DNA of 64,000 nucleotides from Endobacterium cereale (GCF_009617585.1 NZ_WIXI01000046.1:62001-126000), one strand, 5' to 3'; positions 8,937 to 18,609 are shown, numbered from the stretch's first letter. Translations and numbers: made by a program. Notes: generated from the letters alone by a model not told the origin.

Positions 8937-9662
8937 TCAGGGGCGCGAGGCACCCTTGTCGACAAAGGAAAGGCGGACTTCAGGCTTTTTTCCACCGGCA
9001 TAGGCCATGCGCGCGGAAAATCCACGGCTTTCCTTGGGCCCGATCGTCACCGTCGGCGGGGTGATCAGCGTCTGGGCGACAACCCTGCCGCCGGACACGA
9101 GTTCGGCGCGGATCGGTGAAAGCGGCCGACCGATGGCATCACCGTTCTCGATAATGCCCGTCACCAGCATCGCCTGCATGCCATTGGCATCCTGTGGCGT
9201 CAGGTTGACATGGGTAATACCGAGGTCGCGGACGGGTGCGGCATCCGCCTGCCCGCCGCCGATCAGGGAAAAACCACCGGACAGACCAAAGACCAGCACG
9301 AAGACGAGCGCGACGATGGCGGAGAAGAAATCCGCCGACATGCGCAGCAGCGCCTGTTCGGCGCGTTCCACCAGACGTGCGGCAAAACCGGTTTGCGGCG
9401 TGGGTGCCACTGCGGGCTGAACCGGGCGGCGCCCAGGACTGCGATTATCGGTGCGGCGATTGTAATTGCGGGGGGCGGCTTCGAAACTGCGGCGCTGAGT
9501 GGTATCGCCCACGGTCACGAATTGGGCATCAACAACCTCATTTTGCGCATTTCGGCTTTGCGCCTGCGGACGACGGCTTGGCGCGGGCGGCAGGATGTCG
9601 TAGGCAGCGGTCGTGCTCTCTTGGCGTGAACGGCCCTCTTGGTGTGAACGGAATGCGCTCAT
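8937..9662 (-). CDS. One-TM protein divergent from ftsEX
   Basis: A 241-residue protein with a hydrophilic, probably disordered Arg/Pro/Gln-rich N-terminal half, one transmembrane helix around residues 110-135, and a C-terminal extracytoplasmic domain of about 90 residues of beta type (VTGIIEN, PLSPIRAEL, TITIGPKES-like blocks) resembling the DUF3426/FxLYD domains found in zinc-ribbon membrane proteins. No zinc ribbon is visible at its N-terminus. The start at 9662 was chosen for its GGAGAAGCC ribosome site over an upstream in-frame Met. It is divergent from ftsEX, a position shared in rhizobia, and may act in the envelope; the function is unknown. Confidence 0.75.
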   Translation of the reverse strand: MSAFRSHQEGRSRQESTTAAYDILPPAPSRRPQAQSRNAQNEVVDAQFVTVGDTTQRRSFEAAPRNYNRRTDNRSPGRRPVQPAVAPTPQTGFAARLVERAEQALLRMSADFFSAIVALVFVLVFGLSGGFSLIGGGQADAAPVRDLGITHVNLTPQDANGMQAMLVTGIIENGDAIGRPLSPIRAELVSGGRVVAQTLITPPTVTIGPKESRGFSARMAYAGGKKPEVRLSFVDKGASRP

Positions 9663-9862
9663 GGCTTCTCCGGCCTCCTCCAGCCCCTTTATCCCCGAGA
9701 GTTGAAAAGCACCAAGAAGCGGGGGCATTGAAACGAATCCCGCCCAGAAGTAAATTTAAATGGTTAATGCTTCGCAAAGACGGCCGGTGAACCGCCTCTT
9801 TCCGCAGATGATTCATGCTCCGTAAACCTTCAACGTTTACGCACGCGGAGAACCAAAACCTG

Positions 9863-9883
9863 ATGGACTGGACGATCGGTTGA
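9863..9883 (+). CDS. Six-codon leader ORF overlapping the ftsE start
   Basis: ATG at 9863 opens a six-codon frame (MDWTIG) whose TGA stop at 9881-9883 overlaps the ftsE TTG start at 9880-9882. A GGAGA sits 11 bases before the ATG, whereas no ribosome site is obvious for the TTG itself. Terminating ribosomes could re-initiate at ftsE. It may also be chance. Confidence 0.3.
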   Translation: MDWTIG

Positions 9884-10539
9884 TCCATTTCGAAAATGTC
9901 GGTTTGCGGTATGGAATGGGTCCGGAAATTCTCCGGGACATGACGTTCGACATCCCGAGCGGCTCTTTCCAATTCCTCACCGGCCCTTCCGGTGCCGGCA
10001 AGACCACGCTCCTGCGCCTGCTTTTTCTATCGCTGCAGCCCACCCGTGGCCTGATCCGCATGTTCGACCGTGACCTGACGCAGATCCCGCGCAGCGAAAT
10101 GCCGATGCTGCGCCGGCGTGTCGGCATCGTCTATCAGGATTTTCGCCTTCTCGATCACCTGACCACCTACGAGAACGTCGCCCTCCCCTTGCGCGTACGC
10201 GGCAAGGATGAGTCGTCCTATCGCAACGACGTGATCGAACTGCTGAAATGGGTCGGACTCGGCGAGCGCATCAATGTTCTGCCCGCCGTTCTGTCCGGCG
10301 GTGAAAAACAGCGTGCCGCAATTGCCCGCGCCCTGATGGACCAGCCGGAAATCCTGCTCGCCGACGAGCCGACCGGTAACGTCGATCCGCCGATGGCACG
10401 CCGCTTGCTCAATCTGTTTCTGGAACTCAACCGGCTCGGCACCGCCGTGGTCATCGCCACCCACGATCTGGCGCTGATGGACCAGGTGGATGCGCGCCGG
10501 ATGATCCTCACCGAAGGGCGGCTCGATATCTATGAATGA
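9880..10539 (+). CDS. ftsE: Cell division ATP-binding protein FtsE
   Basis: A 219-residue ABC ATPase that, with FtsX, couples the divisome to activation of peptidoglycan hydrolases at the septum. The Walker A GPSGAGKTT is near residues 35-43, the signature LSGGEKQR near 139-146 and the Walker B ILLADEPTGNVD near 158-169, followed by the switch His in ATHD. The start codon is TTG, which reproduces the family N-terminus MIHFENV; no ATG or GTG in frame lies closer. ftsX overlaps its end by 8 bases, so translation is coupled. Confidence 0.95.
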   Translation: MIHFENVGLRYGMGPEILRDMTFDIPSGSFQFLTGPSGAGKTTLLRLLFLSLQPTRGLIRMFDRDLTQIPRSEMPMLRRRVGIVYQDFRLLDHLTTYENVALPLRVRGKDESSYRNDVIELLKWVGLGERINVLPAVLSGGEKQRAAIARALMDQPEILLADEPTGNVDPPMARRLLNLFLELNRLGTAVVIATHDLALMDQVDARRMILTEGRLDIYE

Positions 10540-11590
10540 GTTCGAGCGCATCAGGCGGTCACGCCTGCCGAAAACAGAGAGCAAGCGGTCCATCCCCGCC
10601 ACCGACGATCTGCCGGAACAGCCGTCGCGTCGCGCCGAAATGCAGGTCCGCCCGACCGCCCCCATCCTGCCGCCATCGAACATTCAGGGCAATGCGCTGA
10701 TGGTGGTGATCGCCATCATGTCCTTCCTCGCGTGTTTGACGCTCGGCGGCGTCAGCATGGTGCGCGCCACCGCCTCCAGCTGGGAAAGCCAGATTTCCCG
10801 CGAAATCACCATCCAGATCAAGCCGGATGACGGGTTGGACATGAATGCCACACTTGCCAAGGCGCGCGATCTCGCGCTCAGTTTCGTCGGCACCAAGGAC
10901 GGCACGATCATGGACGACAGCGCCACCGCGCGCCTGCTCGAACCGTGGCTCGGCAGCGGCCTTGACCTCAAGGAACTGCCGGTTCCGCGCCTCGTCATCA
11001 TCACCATCGATGAAAGCAACCCGCCTGATTTCCAGGCAATGCGCGACCGTCTGCATGCGGAAATCCCGCAGGCTTTTCTGGATGACCACCGCACCTGGGT
11101 CGACCGACTGGTGTCGATGGCAAAAACCACCGTGATGATCGGCGGCGGCATCCTGATCCTCGTCTTCACCGCGATGATCCTGACTGTTGTGTTCGCCACG
11201 CGCGGCGCCTTGTCCAGCAACCGCCATATCGTCGAGGTGTTGCATTTCGTTGGCGCCGAAAGCGGTTTCGTGGCGCGCGAATTCCAAAAACATTTTCTGA
11301 TGATCAGCCTGAAAGGTTCTGCCGCCGGCGGAGTGCTTGCGGCTTTGCTGTTCGCCATTGCCAGCTTCTGGCAGAGCCGTTCTCTGGCAACGCCGGAAAG
11401 CGATCAGGCGACAGCACTGTTTGGCAGCTTCACCATCGGCATGGGCGGGTATCTCGGCATCATCGCCACGATCGTGATCATCGCGCTTCTGACGACGCTG
11501 ACGGCCCGTTTCACCGTCATGCGCACGATTGACGAGATAGACCTCGTCCGCTCCGATCCGGCCCGTTCGGACGGCCTTCCCTCGTCGTGA
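10532..11590 (+). CDS. ftsX: Cell division protein FtsX
   Basis: A 352-residue inner-membrane partner of FtsE. A cytoplasmic basic N-terminal tail of about 50 residues is followed by a first transmembrane helix (around residues 57-75), a periplasmic domain of about 130 residues, and three more helices in the C-terminal part, which is the FtsX/MacB permease layout. It transmits FtsE ATP hydrolysis to periplasmic amidase activators. The start overlaps the 3' end of ftsE. A small 7-bp inverted repeat (11591-11597 with 11602-11608) directly after the stop may close the transcript. Confidence 0.93.
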   Translation: MNEFERIRRSRLPKTESKRSIPATDDLPEQPSRRAEMQVRPTAPILPPSNIQGNALMVVIAIMSFLACLTLGGVSMVRATASSWESQISREITIQIKPDDGLDMNATLAKARDLALSFVGTKDGTIMDDSATARLLEPWLGSGLDLKELPVPRLVIITIDESNPPDFQAMRDRLHAEIPQAFLDDHRTWVDRLVSMAKTTVMIGGGILILVFTAMILTVVFATRGALSSNRHIVEVLHFVGAESGFVAREFQKHFLMISLKGSAAGGVLAALLFAIASFWQSRSLATPESDQATALFGSFTIGMGGYLGIIATIVIIALLTTLTARFTVMRTIDEIDLVRSDPARSDGLPSS

Positions 11591-11659
11591 CAGATCAGCG
11601 TTGATCTGCTCTGAAATATGGCCCTGTTCTTGCCGCGAATCTCGGGCTAAGGACAGAGC

Positions 11660-12388
11660 ATGAGACCCGGGATGACCAGCAACGAGCAGGAACCGCAGCG
11701 GAAGCCGGAACGCCGGAAACGCAGCGGCTGGCTGTCACGCAGCAGTCCGTTGCGCCGGTTCGGGCGCTGGGTGATCTTCTGCTGTCTGGTGTTGATTGCC
11801 ATTTTTTGCGGTGGTTTTTTGTGGTTTGCCAACGAGGTGACCTCGCTCAAGGCACCCGACGGGGTGAAAGCCGATGCCATCGTGGTGCTGACCGGCGGTT
11901 ACCAGCGTATCGATCAGGCGGCCGGCCTGTTGCGTGATGGCGCGGGAAAACGACTGCTGATTTCCGGCGCGCACCCCTCCGCCACACCGAGCCAGATCCG
12001 CAAGACCACGCAGGTTTCCGCCAACCTGTTCTCCTGCTGTGTCGATATCGGTTACGACGCGATCGACACGATCGGCAATGCCAACGAGATCATTCGCTGG
12101 ATTCATGACCACGACTATCGCTCGGTACTGGTGGTGACCAGCAATTACCACATGCTGCGCAGCCTGCATGAACTGCGCCGCCGCGATGCCGAAACGAAGT
12201 TCATCCCCTACCCGGTCATCAACTCCGACCTTGCGCGAAAAGCCTGGTTCACCGATCCCGATGCGATGCGCATCATGCTTGCCGAATACGGCAAGATGGC
12301 CGCAGCAATGGTTCGTGATTGGGCAGGCATGACGCAGGGCAGCGGGTTGCGAACCGACGAGGACGACACGACGCCGAAAGACAATTGA
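11660..12388 (+). CDS. YdcF family protein (DUF218)
   Basis: A 242-residue protein with a basic N-terminal tail, one transmembrane helix (about residues 35-57) and a DUF218/YdcF domain. The DUF218 blocks DAIVVLTGG, LLISG and VVTSNYHMLRS are visible. Family members with an anchor (SanA, ElyC types) act in envelope homeostasis; SanA affects vancomycin sensitivity in E. coli. The substrate is unknown. An AAGGA site precedes the ATG; a second Met four codons in is also possible. It lies 69 bases after ftsX and before plsC on the same strand, an envelope-related run. Confidence 0.85.
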   Translation: MRPGMTSNEQEPQRKPERRKRSGWLSRSSPLRRFGRWVIFCCLVLIAIFCGGFLWFANEVTSLKAPDGVKADAIVVLTGGYQRIDQAAGLLRDGAGKRLLISGAHPSATPSQIRKTTQVSANLFSCCVDIGYDAIDTIGNANEIIRWIHDHDYRSVLVVTSNYHMLRSLHELRRRDAETKFIPYPVINSDLARKAWFTDPDAMRIMLAEYGKMAAAMVRDWAGMTQGSGLRTDEDDTTPKDN

Positions 12389-12483
12389 GCTCGATTTTCA
12401 TCGGCACCACAACAATACACGAGCTTTCCTCACCCACGGATATCGTGTAGGCACCGCATGTCTCTCCATCCGGATATGCATTC

Positions 12484-13275
12484 ATGCTGCTCTTGCGTTC
12501 GATCCTGTTCAACACCGCGTTTTACGTCAACATGATCACGCGGATGATCATCTTCGCGCCCGTCTATTTTCTGATGCCCCGCAAGCCGGCCTTTTTCGTG
12601 CCAAGGGGATGGGCGTCGTCCTCGAACTGGCTGATGGAAAAGATCGTCGGCGCCACATTCGAGATCGAGGGACTGGAGAACATTCCCGAAACCGGCTGCA
12701 TCTTCGCACCGAAGCATCAGTCGGCCTGGGATACGTTCGCGCTCCTGCCCTACCAGCGCGACCCGGTTTATATCCTCAAGCGCGAACTGATGTGGATTCC
12801 GCTGTTCGGCTGGTATGTCGCCAAGCAGCGAATGATTCCGGTCAATCGCGGTGCTCGCGGCAAGGTCATGGTCGAGGTCATGAAGCGTGCCAAACAGGAA
12901 ATGGATGCCGGACGCCAGCTGATCATCTATCCCGAAGGCACCCGCCGCGCGCCGGGAGACACGCCAGACTATAGGTACGGCATCGCCCGCATCTACCGCG
13001 ACATGCAGGTTCCGGTCGTGCCGATCGTCGCCCATTGGGGCCTGTTCTGGGGCCGCCGCAAGCTGGTCAAATATCCCGGCCGCTTCAAGGTGAAGATCTT
13101 GCCGCCGATCCAGCCGGGCATGGAGCCGGACGCGTTCTTCACCCACCTGATCGCCACACTGGAACAGGCAAGCGACGAACTGCTTCTGCAGACCGCAATA
13201 GACAACCCGAACCTGCCGCTGCCGCCGTCTGCCGTAAAACGTCTGGCGGAACTGCAAGCGCAGACTGTTTCCTGA
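12484..13275 (+). CDS. plsC: 1-acyl-sn-glycerol-3-phosphate acyltransferase
   Basis: A 263-residue membrane-associated acyltransferase that converts lysophosphatidic acid to phosphatidic acid, the precursor of all glycerophospholipids. The catalytic HX4D motif appears in KHQSAWDTF near residues 78-86, and the glycerol-phosphate binding block YPEGTRR near 150-156. An N-terminal hydrophobic segment (residues 1-30) anchors it. Its TGA is directly followed by the stop codon of the convergent ChaC gene with no spare bases. Confidence 0.92.
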   Translation: MLLLRSILFNTAFYVNMITRMIIFAPVYFLMPRKPAFFVPRGWASSSNWLMEKIVGATFEIEGLENIPETGCIFAPKHQSAWDTFALLPYQRDPVYILKRELMWIPLFGWYVAKQRMIPVNRGARGKVMVEVMKRAKQEMDAGRQLIIYPEGTRRAPGDTPDYRYGIARIYRDMQVPVVPIVAHWGLFWGRRKLVKYPGRFKVKILPPIQPGMEPDAFFTHLIATLEQASDELLLQTAIDNPNLPLPPSAVKRLAELQAQTVS

Positions 13276-13827
13276 TTACGGATCAATCGCGGCGGTGCCC
13301 TGCCGCTGCAGCGCTTCCACCCGGCTGCCCACCCCTTCAAGCCACAGATCACGGATGCCCATCTCACGCAGGTGAGTAAGTGTGCTGAGCACATATGCGT
13401 CGTTCGGGCCTGACTGGCCGATGGACGCGTGCACGACACGCGATGCCTCTTCGACACCCAGCGAACCGGCATATTGCTTGTGATCACGGTCAACCACATA
13501 GCCGACGGCTTTCGTCTGGCGTCCGTCTGCAAGCATCAACGGCAACATGCGTTCCAGATAAACATTCGTCACAAGTTCGCGTTCACGCAAATACGCCATG
13601 ACCGGATCACGGAGCTCTTCCCGCACCTTGAAAGCCACGCCTCGGCACGAACCACCGCGATCAAGACCGAGGACAAGACCCGGATTTTCCGGCGTTCCGC
13701 GATGGACAAAGGAACGGATACACAGTGACCTGCGGTATCCGAATGCACGTGCGGCAATCCGTTCTTCATATTCAAAGCCCGGATTCCACATCAACGAGCC
13801 GTAGCCAAACACCCAAAATTCGTCCAT
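13276..13827 (-). CDS. ChaC-like gamma-glutamylcyclotransferase
   Basis: A 183-residue cytoplasmic protein of the ChaC family, which breaks down glutathione to 5-oxoproline and Cys-Gly. The diagnostic substrate-binding block VFGYGSLMWNP is at the very N-terminus, and the YL-RE-REL segment with the catalytic Glu region is near residues 90-100. A GTG four codons upstream is also in frame; the ATG at 13827 gives the usual family start. It converges on plsC and is divergent from the DUF2125 gene, with 45 bases between the chosen starts. Confidence 0.88.
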   Translation of the reverse strand: MDEFWVFGYGSLMWNPGFEYEERIAARAFGYRRSLCIRSFVHRGTPENPGLVLGLDRGGSCRGVAFKVREELRDPVMAYLRERELVTNVYLERMLPLMLADGRQTKAVGYVVDRDHKQYAGSLGVEEASRVVHASIGQSGPNDAYVLSTLTHLREMGIRDLWLEGVGSRVEALQRQGTAAIDP

Positions 13828-13872
13828 ATCCGACGCCACACCTCTGCAATCGAAGCACCATTGGAGAACATC

Positions 13873-14874
13873 ATGGCAGCGTCAAGCCGGCGGAGCGTCA
13901 GCGGCAAAATTTGGACCCTTGCAACCATCATCGTACTGGTGATCGGCGTCTATACGGGTGGCTGGTTTTATGCCGCATCGCTTCTGAAGGAACGCACCCT
14001 CACCCTGCTCGGCAGTCAGGAAAAGGCGGGCGTCATCGCCGAATGCAGCGATGCCGAATATCGCGGTTATCCGTTCCGTATCGGCCTGTTCTGCTCAAAG
14101 GTGTCGGTCGATGACCGCAACAACGGCGTCTCGGCCGTCTTCGGAGGCCTGCGTTCGGCAGCCCAGGTCTACGATCCCAAACACGTGGTATGGGAACTGG
14201 ACGGGCCGTCGGAAATCCGCACCAGCCATGGCCTGAGCATTTCATCGCAATGGGAAAGCCTGCAATCGAGCCTGACCGCCAAGGGCCGCGGCGTCGAACG
14301 TTCTTCGACGATCATCAACGCGCTGCAAGCGGCCATCGTCTCATCGGCGACCGGCCAGACATTCAACTTTGCAGCGGCCAATACGGAAATGCATCTTCGC
14401 CAGAACGGCGCCGATCTCGATGCGGCGATGACGGTGACCAATGCCAGCCTGACGGGTGCCAACCTTCCCCAGGGCCTGCCGGCGCTGACAACCAGCGCCG
14501 ATGTGACGCTGACTGGCAAGGCGGGACTGATCGATGGCAGCGACCGCAATGTCTCGCTTTACGGCGCCGAAGGCGAGATCCGCAACCTGTCCGCCGATCT
14601 CGGCGAAGGCCGGCTCATCAGCCTGTCAGGCCCGTTCAGCGTCACCGCAGATGGCCGCATCAACGGCAAGATGAAGCTGCGGGTGGAAAAGCTGGAAGCG
14701 TGGAAGCAAAGTCTGGAGACGGTCGTGCCCGGCATCGGCCCGATGCTGAACAATGCCACCAACATGCTATCCGCCCTTGGCGGCGGTGACCGCGCCTCAA
14801 TCGATTTCACGATCAAGAACGGCAAGGTTCTGGTCGGCGGCTTCATCGCAATCGGTGAAATACCGCCGATCTGA
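13873..14874 (+). CDS. DUF2125 family envelope protein
   Basis: A 333-residue protein of the DUF2125 family, found mainly in alphaproteobacteria and of unknown function. An N-terminal membrane helix or uncleaved signal (about residues 14-34) leads into an extracytoplasmic region rich in beta strands, with repeated short Leu/Thr/Gly patterns similar to AsmA-like lipid-transfer proteins. Two cysteines are near residues 55 and 73. The ATG at 13873 has GGAGAAC just before it; an in-frame TTG four codons upstream was rejected for that reason. The stop abuts the tyrC stop on the other strand. Confidence 0.83.
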   Translation: MAASSRRSVSGKIWTLATIIVLVIGVYTGGWFYAASLLKERTLTLLGSQEKAGVIAECSDAEYRGYPFRIGLFCSKVSVDDRNNGVSAVFGGLRSAAQVYDPKHVVWELDGPSEIRTSHGLSISSQWESLQSSLTAKGRGVERSSTIINALQAAIVSSATGQTFNFAAANTEMHLRQNGADLDAAMTVTNASLTGANLPQGLPALTTSADVTLTGKAGLIDGSDRNVSLYGAEGEIRNLSADLGEGRLISLSGPFSVTADGRINGKMKLRVEKLEAWKQSLETVVPGIGPMLNNATNMLSALGGGDRASIDFTIKNGKVLVGGFIAIGEIPPI

Positions 14875-15804
14875 TTATTTTTTCGGGTCGAGCGCGTGGC
14901 GTCCGAAGTCGGGCGCGTCCACATCCTGGCCGGCCTGGATGATGGAGCGGCGCACATCGCGGGTGCGGGTGAACAGCTCAAAAAGCTTGTCACCCTCACC
15001 CCAGCGGATCGCCCGCTGCAGATAGGCGAGATCTTCCGAAAACCGCGCCAGCATTTCAAGGATCGCATCCTTATTGTGCAGGCAGATGTCGCGCCACATG
15101 GTCGGATCGGAAGCGGCCAGACGCGTAAAGTCGCGAAAACCGGAGGCCGAATATTTGATGACTTCCGATTCCGTCACCGTCTCCAGATCATCGGCCGTGC
15201 CGACGATGTTGTAGGCAATGATATGCGGCAGGTGCGACACGATGGCGAGCACCTTGTCATGGTGCTGCGGGTCCATGTCATCGACGCGAGAACCGAGCGC
15301 AATCCAGAACGCCTTGAGCTTCTCCAGCGCCTCAGCATCCGTATCCGGCAATGGCGTGAAGATGCACCAGCGATCTCGGAACAGGCCTGCAAAACCGGCA
15401 TCAGGGCCGGATTTTTCGGTACCCGCCAATGGGTGGCCGGGAATGAAATGCACGCCATCCGGTACAAACGGCGCCATCTGGGCGATGACCGAGGCCTTGG
15501 TCGAGCCGACATCGGTGAGGATAGCGCCCGGCTTGAGGTTCGGCGCGATCTGCTCAGCGACAGCACCGGAAGAACCGACGGGTACCGACACGATGACCAG
15601 ATCGGCATCCTTCACCGCCTCGGCGGCGGAAGAAACGTAATGCGTGCCAAGCTGAAGTCCTTCGGCCCGCTTCAGCGTCTCGGCGCTGCGGGAAGAAATC
15701 ACCACGTCATTAGCGAGGCCAAGCTCTTTCACATCACGAGCGATAGAAGAGCCGATCAAGCCGATACCGATCAGGGCGATACGATTGAACTGCGGATCGG
15801 TCAT
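14875..15804 (-). CDS. tyrC: Prephenate/arogenate dehydrogenase
   Basis: A 309-residue NAD(P)-dependent enzyme that oxidatively decarboxylates prephenate (or arogenate) on the way to tyrosine. The Rossmann motif GIGLIG is near residues 13-18. The catalytic-site block [10 protein letters not shown] (with the conserved His) is near residues 122-131, and HLPHIIAY further on. There is no ACT domain, so allosteric feedback is not obvious. Its ATG overlaps the hisC stop by 4 bases (ATGA), as is common in rhizobia where HisC also serves as aromatic aminotransferase. Whether the substrate is prephenate or arogenate cannot be read from the sequence. Confidence 0.92.
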   Translation of the reverse strand: MTDPQFNRIALIGIGLIGSSIARDVKELGLANDVVISSRSAETLKRAEGLQLGTHYVSSAAEAVKDADLVIVSVPVGSSGAVAEQIAPNLKPGAILTDVGSTKASVIAQMAPFVPDGVHFIPGHPLAGTEKSGPDAGFAGLFRDRWCIFTPLPDTDAEALEKLKAFWIALGSRVDDMDPQHHDKVLAIVSHLPHIIAYNIVGTADDLETVTESEVIKYSASGFRDFTRLAASDPTMWRDICLHNKDAILEMLARFSEDLAYLQRAIRWGEGDKLFELFTRTRDVRRSIIQAGQDVDAPDFGRHALDPKK

Positions 15805-16910
15805 GCCGTTTTCGCCATGAACTCGCCGAGCGTTTCGATAACGCCGCGGTTTGCTTCTTCAGGGCCGACCGTCATACGCAGCGCGTTTGGAAGACCGTAG
15901 CCTTTGACCATGCGCAGGATGTAACCGCGGCTGGTGAGGAATGCGTCGGCATCCGGTGCGCGCTTGCCATCGACATCCGGGAAATGGATGAGGATGAAGT
16001 TGGTGACGGACGGCGTCACCTTGAGACCGATCGTCTCGAAGGCATGCGTCAGCTTGTCCAGCCAGAGCTTGTTGTATTCGACGGCAGTGCCGATAAACGC
16101 CTGATCGCGCATGGCGGCGGCACCGGCAGCGATCGCCGGCGCATTGAGGTTGAACGGACCGCGCACACGGTTCATCGCATCGACAACCTCGAGCGGGCCA
16201 TACATCCAGCCGATACGCAGCGCCGCCAGACCATAAACCTTGGAGAAGGTGCGGCACATCACGACATTGCTGTTGGACGAGACAAGCTCGATACCGGCCT
16301 CGTAATCATTGCGGCGGACATATTCCGCATAAGCCGCATCAAGGACGAGAATGACATTCTTCGGCAGGCCGGCCTGCAGGCGACGAATATCGGCAACCGG
16401 CACATAGGTGCCCGTCGGGTTGCCCGGATTGGCGATGAAGACGAGCTTTGTCTTCGGCGTGACAGCCGCAAGGATCGCATCGACGTCAACCGTATAATCC
16501 TTTTCAGGAACGGTCACCGGCGTGGCGCCCGCGCCCATGATCTGGATCTTGTAGACGAGAAAACCATGCTCGGTGATAATGGCTTCATCGCCGGCGCCGA
16601 GATAGACGTGGCAGAGCAGGCCGAGCAGTTCGTCGGAACCGTTGCCGCAAAGAATGTTGGCGGCGTTCAGGCCATTGATCGAGGCGATCGCCTCGCGCAG
16701 GGCATGCGCCTGACCATCAGGATAGAGTTCGAGATTGCCGGCTGCCTCGCGAAATGCCTCGATCGCCTTGGGGCTGGCACCGAGCGGCGTTTCGTTGGAC
16801 GAGAGCTTGTAGACGCGAGCCACACCGTCCGCATGATCCTTGCCGGGCACATAAGCGGCAATATCCAGGATACCAGCGCGCGGAACAGGCTTCATCATCT
16901 CGGTGCTCAT
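15801..16910 (-). CDS. hisC: Histidinol-phosphate/aromatic aminotransferase
   Basis: A 369-residue class I/II PLP aminotransferase. HisC makes histidinol phosphate from imidazole-acetol phosphate and in many bacteria also transaminates tyrosine and phenylalanine precursors. The PLP lysine is residue 224 in [15 protein letters not shown]. The [17 protein letters not shown] and NPGNPTG blocks are all present. Coupling to tyrC by an ATGA overlap suggests the aromatic role is real here. A GGAAGG ribosome site precedes the ATG, and two hairpins lie just upstream (16933-16969). Confidence 0.93.
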   Translation of the reverse strand: MSTEMMKPVPRAGILDIAAYVPGKDHADGVARVYKLSSNETPLGASPKAIEAFREAAGNLELYPDGQAHALREAIASINGLNAANILCGNGSDELLGLLCHVYLGAGDEAIITEHGFLVYKIQIMGAGATPVTVPEKDYTVDVDAILAAVTPKTKLVFIANPGNPTGTYVPVADIRRLQAGLPKNVILVLDAAYAEYVRRNDYEAGIELVSSNSNVVMCRTFSKVYGLAALRIGWMYGPLEVVDAMNRVRGPFNLNAPAIAAGAAAMRDQAFIGTAVEYNKLWLDKLTHAFETIGLKVTPSVTNFILIHFPDVDGKRAPDADAFLTSRGYILRMVKGYGLPNALRMTVGPEEANRGVIETLGEFMAKTA

Positions 16911-16932
16911 CGGAAAGACCTTCCAGGGAATA

Positions 16933-16969
16933 CGCCGGAAAAGCCGGCGAAAGATTGCCCTGAGGCAAT
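16933..16969 (-). promoter_or_regulatory. Tandem hairpins upstream of hisC
   Basis: Two perfect inverted repeats stand side by side: 16933-16938 with 16944-16949 (5-nt loop) and 16954-16959 with 16964-16969 (4-nt loop). They lie 23-59 bases before the hisC ATG and about 40 bases after the methyltransferase stop. No T run follows, so they may be a leader structure rather than a terminator. Confidence 0.35.
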
Positions 16970-17006
16970 AAAACGGAAGCGCCTTTTTGTCGAGTGGCGA
17001 AGGTCG

Positions 17007-17750
17007 TTAGTCGCGGTTGCGTGTGCTCGGCACACCTTGCGGCGCCAGAACCGGCACGAAGACACGTCGCGATGCGCGCGCCGCCACCGGAAGTCCCTGA
17101 TAGAGCCGCTTCTGCGCCTCCACCACGATGACACCCGAAAACACCGGCCAGAAGCGCCGCCCACCCTGCTCGAACAGATGCCGCAGCTTCAACAGGAACC
17201 GCAATTTCGACGGCGGAAAGAACAGAGCCTCTTCGCTCGCCGACGGCGTAAAATTGCTTTCGCGCAGAAGCGAGGTCAACTGGCCGCGCGAATAGGGCCG
17301 ACCGGAACCAAAAGGCGTGTGCTCCATGCGCGCCCATACACCACGACGGTTGGGCACGACGATGACCAGACGCCCGCCGGGCGCCAATACACGCCAGATT
17401 TCCTTTAGCGTCTCACGCGGATTTTCAGCAAATTCGAGCGAGTGCACCATCAGGAAGCGGTCGATGGAGGAATCGGGCAACGGCAGTTCCTCGTCGAACA
17501 CAAGCGCCGTGGAAGACAGTTCGCCCGGCGGCCAATTCACCGCCCCCTGCCCTGCCGGCATGAAGGCAAAAGTCCGTTCGGTATCCTTGCGGAAACGATC
17601 AAGATAAGGAACCACGTATCCCAGCCCCACCAGCCGCTCCTCCGGCAATCGTGCCCAGAGAGACGAAAGAGCCATGGCGATCGACTGTTCGGCGACGCGG
17701 CCAAGCGGGGTCTGATAAAATTCACGGAGGTCTACGATATCGGCGTGCAT
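17007..17750 (-). CDS. Class I SAM-dependent methyltransferase
   Basis: A 247-residue protein of the methyltransferase type 11 fold. Motif I is degenerate ([10 protein letters not shown]). An acidic [19 protein letters not shown] segment at motif II/III and the post-motif [20 protein letters not shown] are clear, and a basic C-terminal extension follows. The substrate is unknown. In rhizobia this gene is regularly back to back with gloB, as here. The start at 17750 was chosen because the upstream extension runs into gloB and looks non-homologous; an EFYQTPLGR block right after the start is typical of the family. Confidence 0.82.
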   Translation of the reverse strand: MHADIVDLREFYQTPLGRVAEQSIAMALSSLWARLPEERLVGLGYVVPYLDRFRKDTERTFAFMPAGQGAVNWPPGELSSTALVFDEELPLPDSSIDRFLMVHSLEFAENPRETLKEIWRVLAPGGRLVIVVPNRRGVWARMEHTPFGSGRPYSRGQLTSLLRESNFTPSASEEALFFPPSKLRFLLKLRHLFEQGGRRFWPVFSGVIVVEAQKRLYQGLPVAARASRRVFVPVLAPQGVPSTRNRD

Positions 17751-17838
17751 GGCAATTTTGCTATCAAACGGCTGTTGGACTTCAAGCCCCCAATCTCTAC
17801 ATTGTTCGAAAAGCCATTCAAACAAGAGAGGCAGGCTG

Positions 17839-18609
17839 ATGAAATCTCTGGAGATCGAAGTCTTTTCATGCCGCAGCGATAATTATGGCGTGCTCGTGCA
17901 CGACCCTGAGACGGGGCTGACCGTCTCTATTGATGCGCCGGAAGAAAAGCCGATCGTGGACGCCGCCGAACGGCGCGGCTGGAGCATCAGCCATATCTTC
18001 ACGACCCATCACCACACCGACCATGTAGAAGCCAATCTGGCGCTAAAGGCGCGCTTCGGTCTGGAAATCATCGGCCCGATCAACGAGGCCGTCGCCATTC
18101 CGGGTCTTGATCGCAGCGTCGAAGATGGCGATGAACTCATGTTCGGCGAGCATCCGGTGCGGGTCATCGAGACACCCGGACACACGGCTGGTCATATCTG
18201 CTTCCATTTTTCCGAGGACAAGCTGCTGTTTGCTGCGGACACGTTGTTTGCCCTTGGCTGCGGCCGCCTGTTTGAGCGCCCCGCCGCTGACATGTGGCAT
18301 TCGTTGCAGAAACTGGCTGTGCTGCCTGACGAGACCGCCATCTATTTCGGTCACGAATACACCCTGTCCAATGTTCGTTTTGCGCTGACCATCGACCCGG
18401 ACAACGAGGTCCTGCAGCGCCGCGCAGCACAGATCGAAGAGATGCGAGCCGAAGGCCGGTTTACGATCCCGACCATGATGGGACTGGAAAAGGAAACCAA
18501 TCCCTTCCTGCGCGCCAAGGACCCATTGATCCGCCGCAACCTGATCATGGAAGGCAAGACCAACGAGGAAGTGTTTGCCGAAATCCGCAAGCGCAAGGAT
18601 AATTTCTGA
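17839..18609 (+). CDS. gloB: Hydroxyacylglutathione hydrolase (glyoxalase II)
   Basis: A 256-residue metallo-beta-lactamase fold enzyme that hydrolyses S-lactoylglutathione to lactate and glutathione, completing methylglyoxal detoxification. The dinuclear metal motif THHHTDH is near residues 57-63. GHTAGH, the bridging Asp in FAADTLF, and the FGHEYT block are also present. The C-terminal helical substrate domain is complete, ending in RK-D. The ATG at 17839 has an AGAGAGG site; a frame-open Met 30 codons upstream lacks homology. The stop overlaps the next ATG (TGATG). Confidence 0.95.
   Translation: MKSLEIEVFSCRSDNYGVLVHDPETGLTVSIDAPEEKPIVDAAERRGWSISHIFTTHHHTDHVEANLALKARFGLEIIGPINEAVAIPGLDRSVEDGDELMFGEHPVRVIETPGHTAGHICFHFSEDKLLFAADTLFALGCGRLFERPAADMWHSLQKLAVLPDETAIYFGHEYTLSNVRFALTIDPDNEVLQRRAAQIEEMRAEGRFTIPTMMGLEKETNPFLRAKDPLIRRNLIMEGKTNEEVFAEIRKRKDNF

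Noticed and set aside
15984-17408. A 474-codon open frame on the + strand opposite hisC and the methyltransferase
   Set aside because: Same reason: Arg/Asp/His-rich shadow composition and conserved genes on the other strand.
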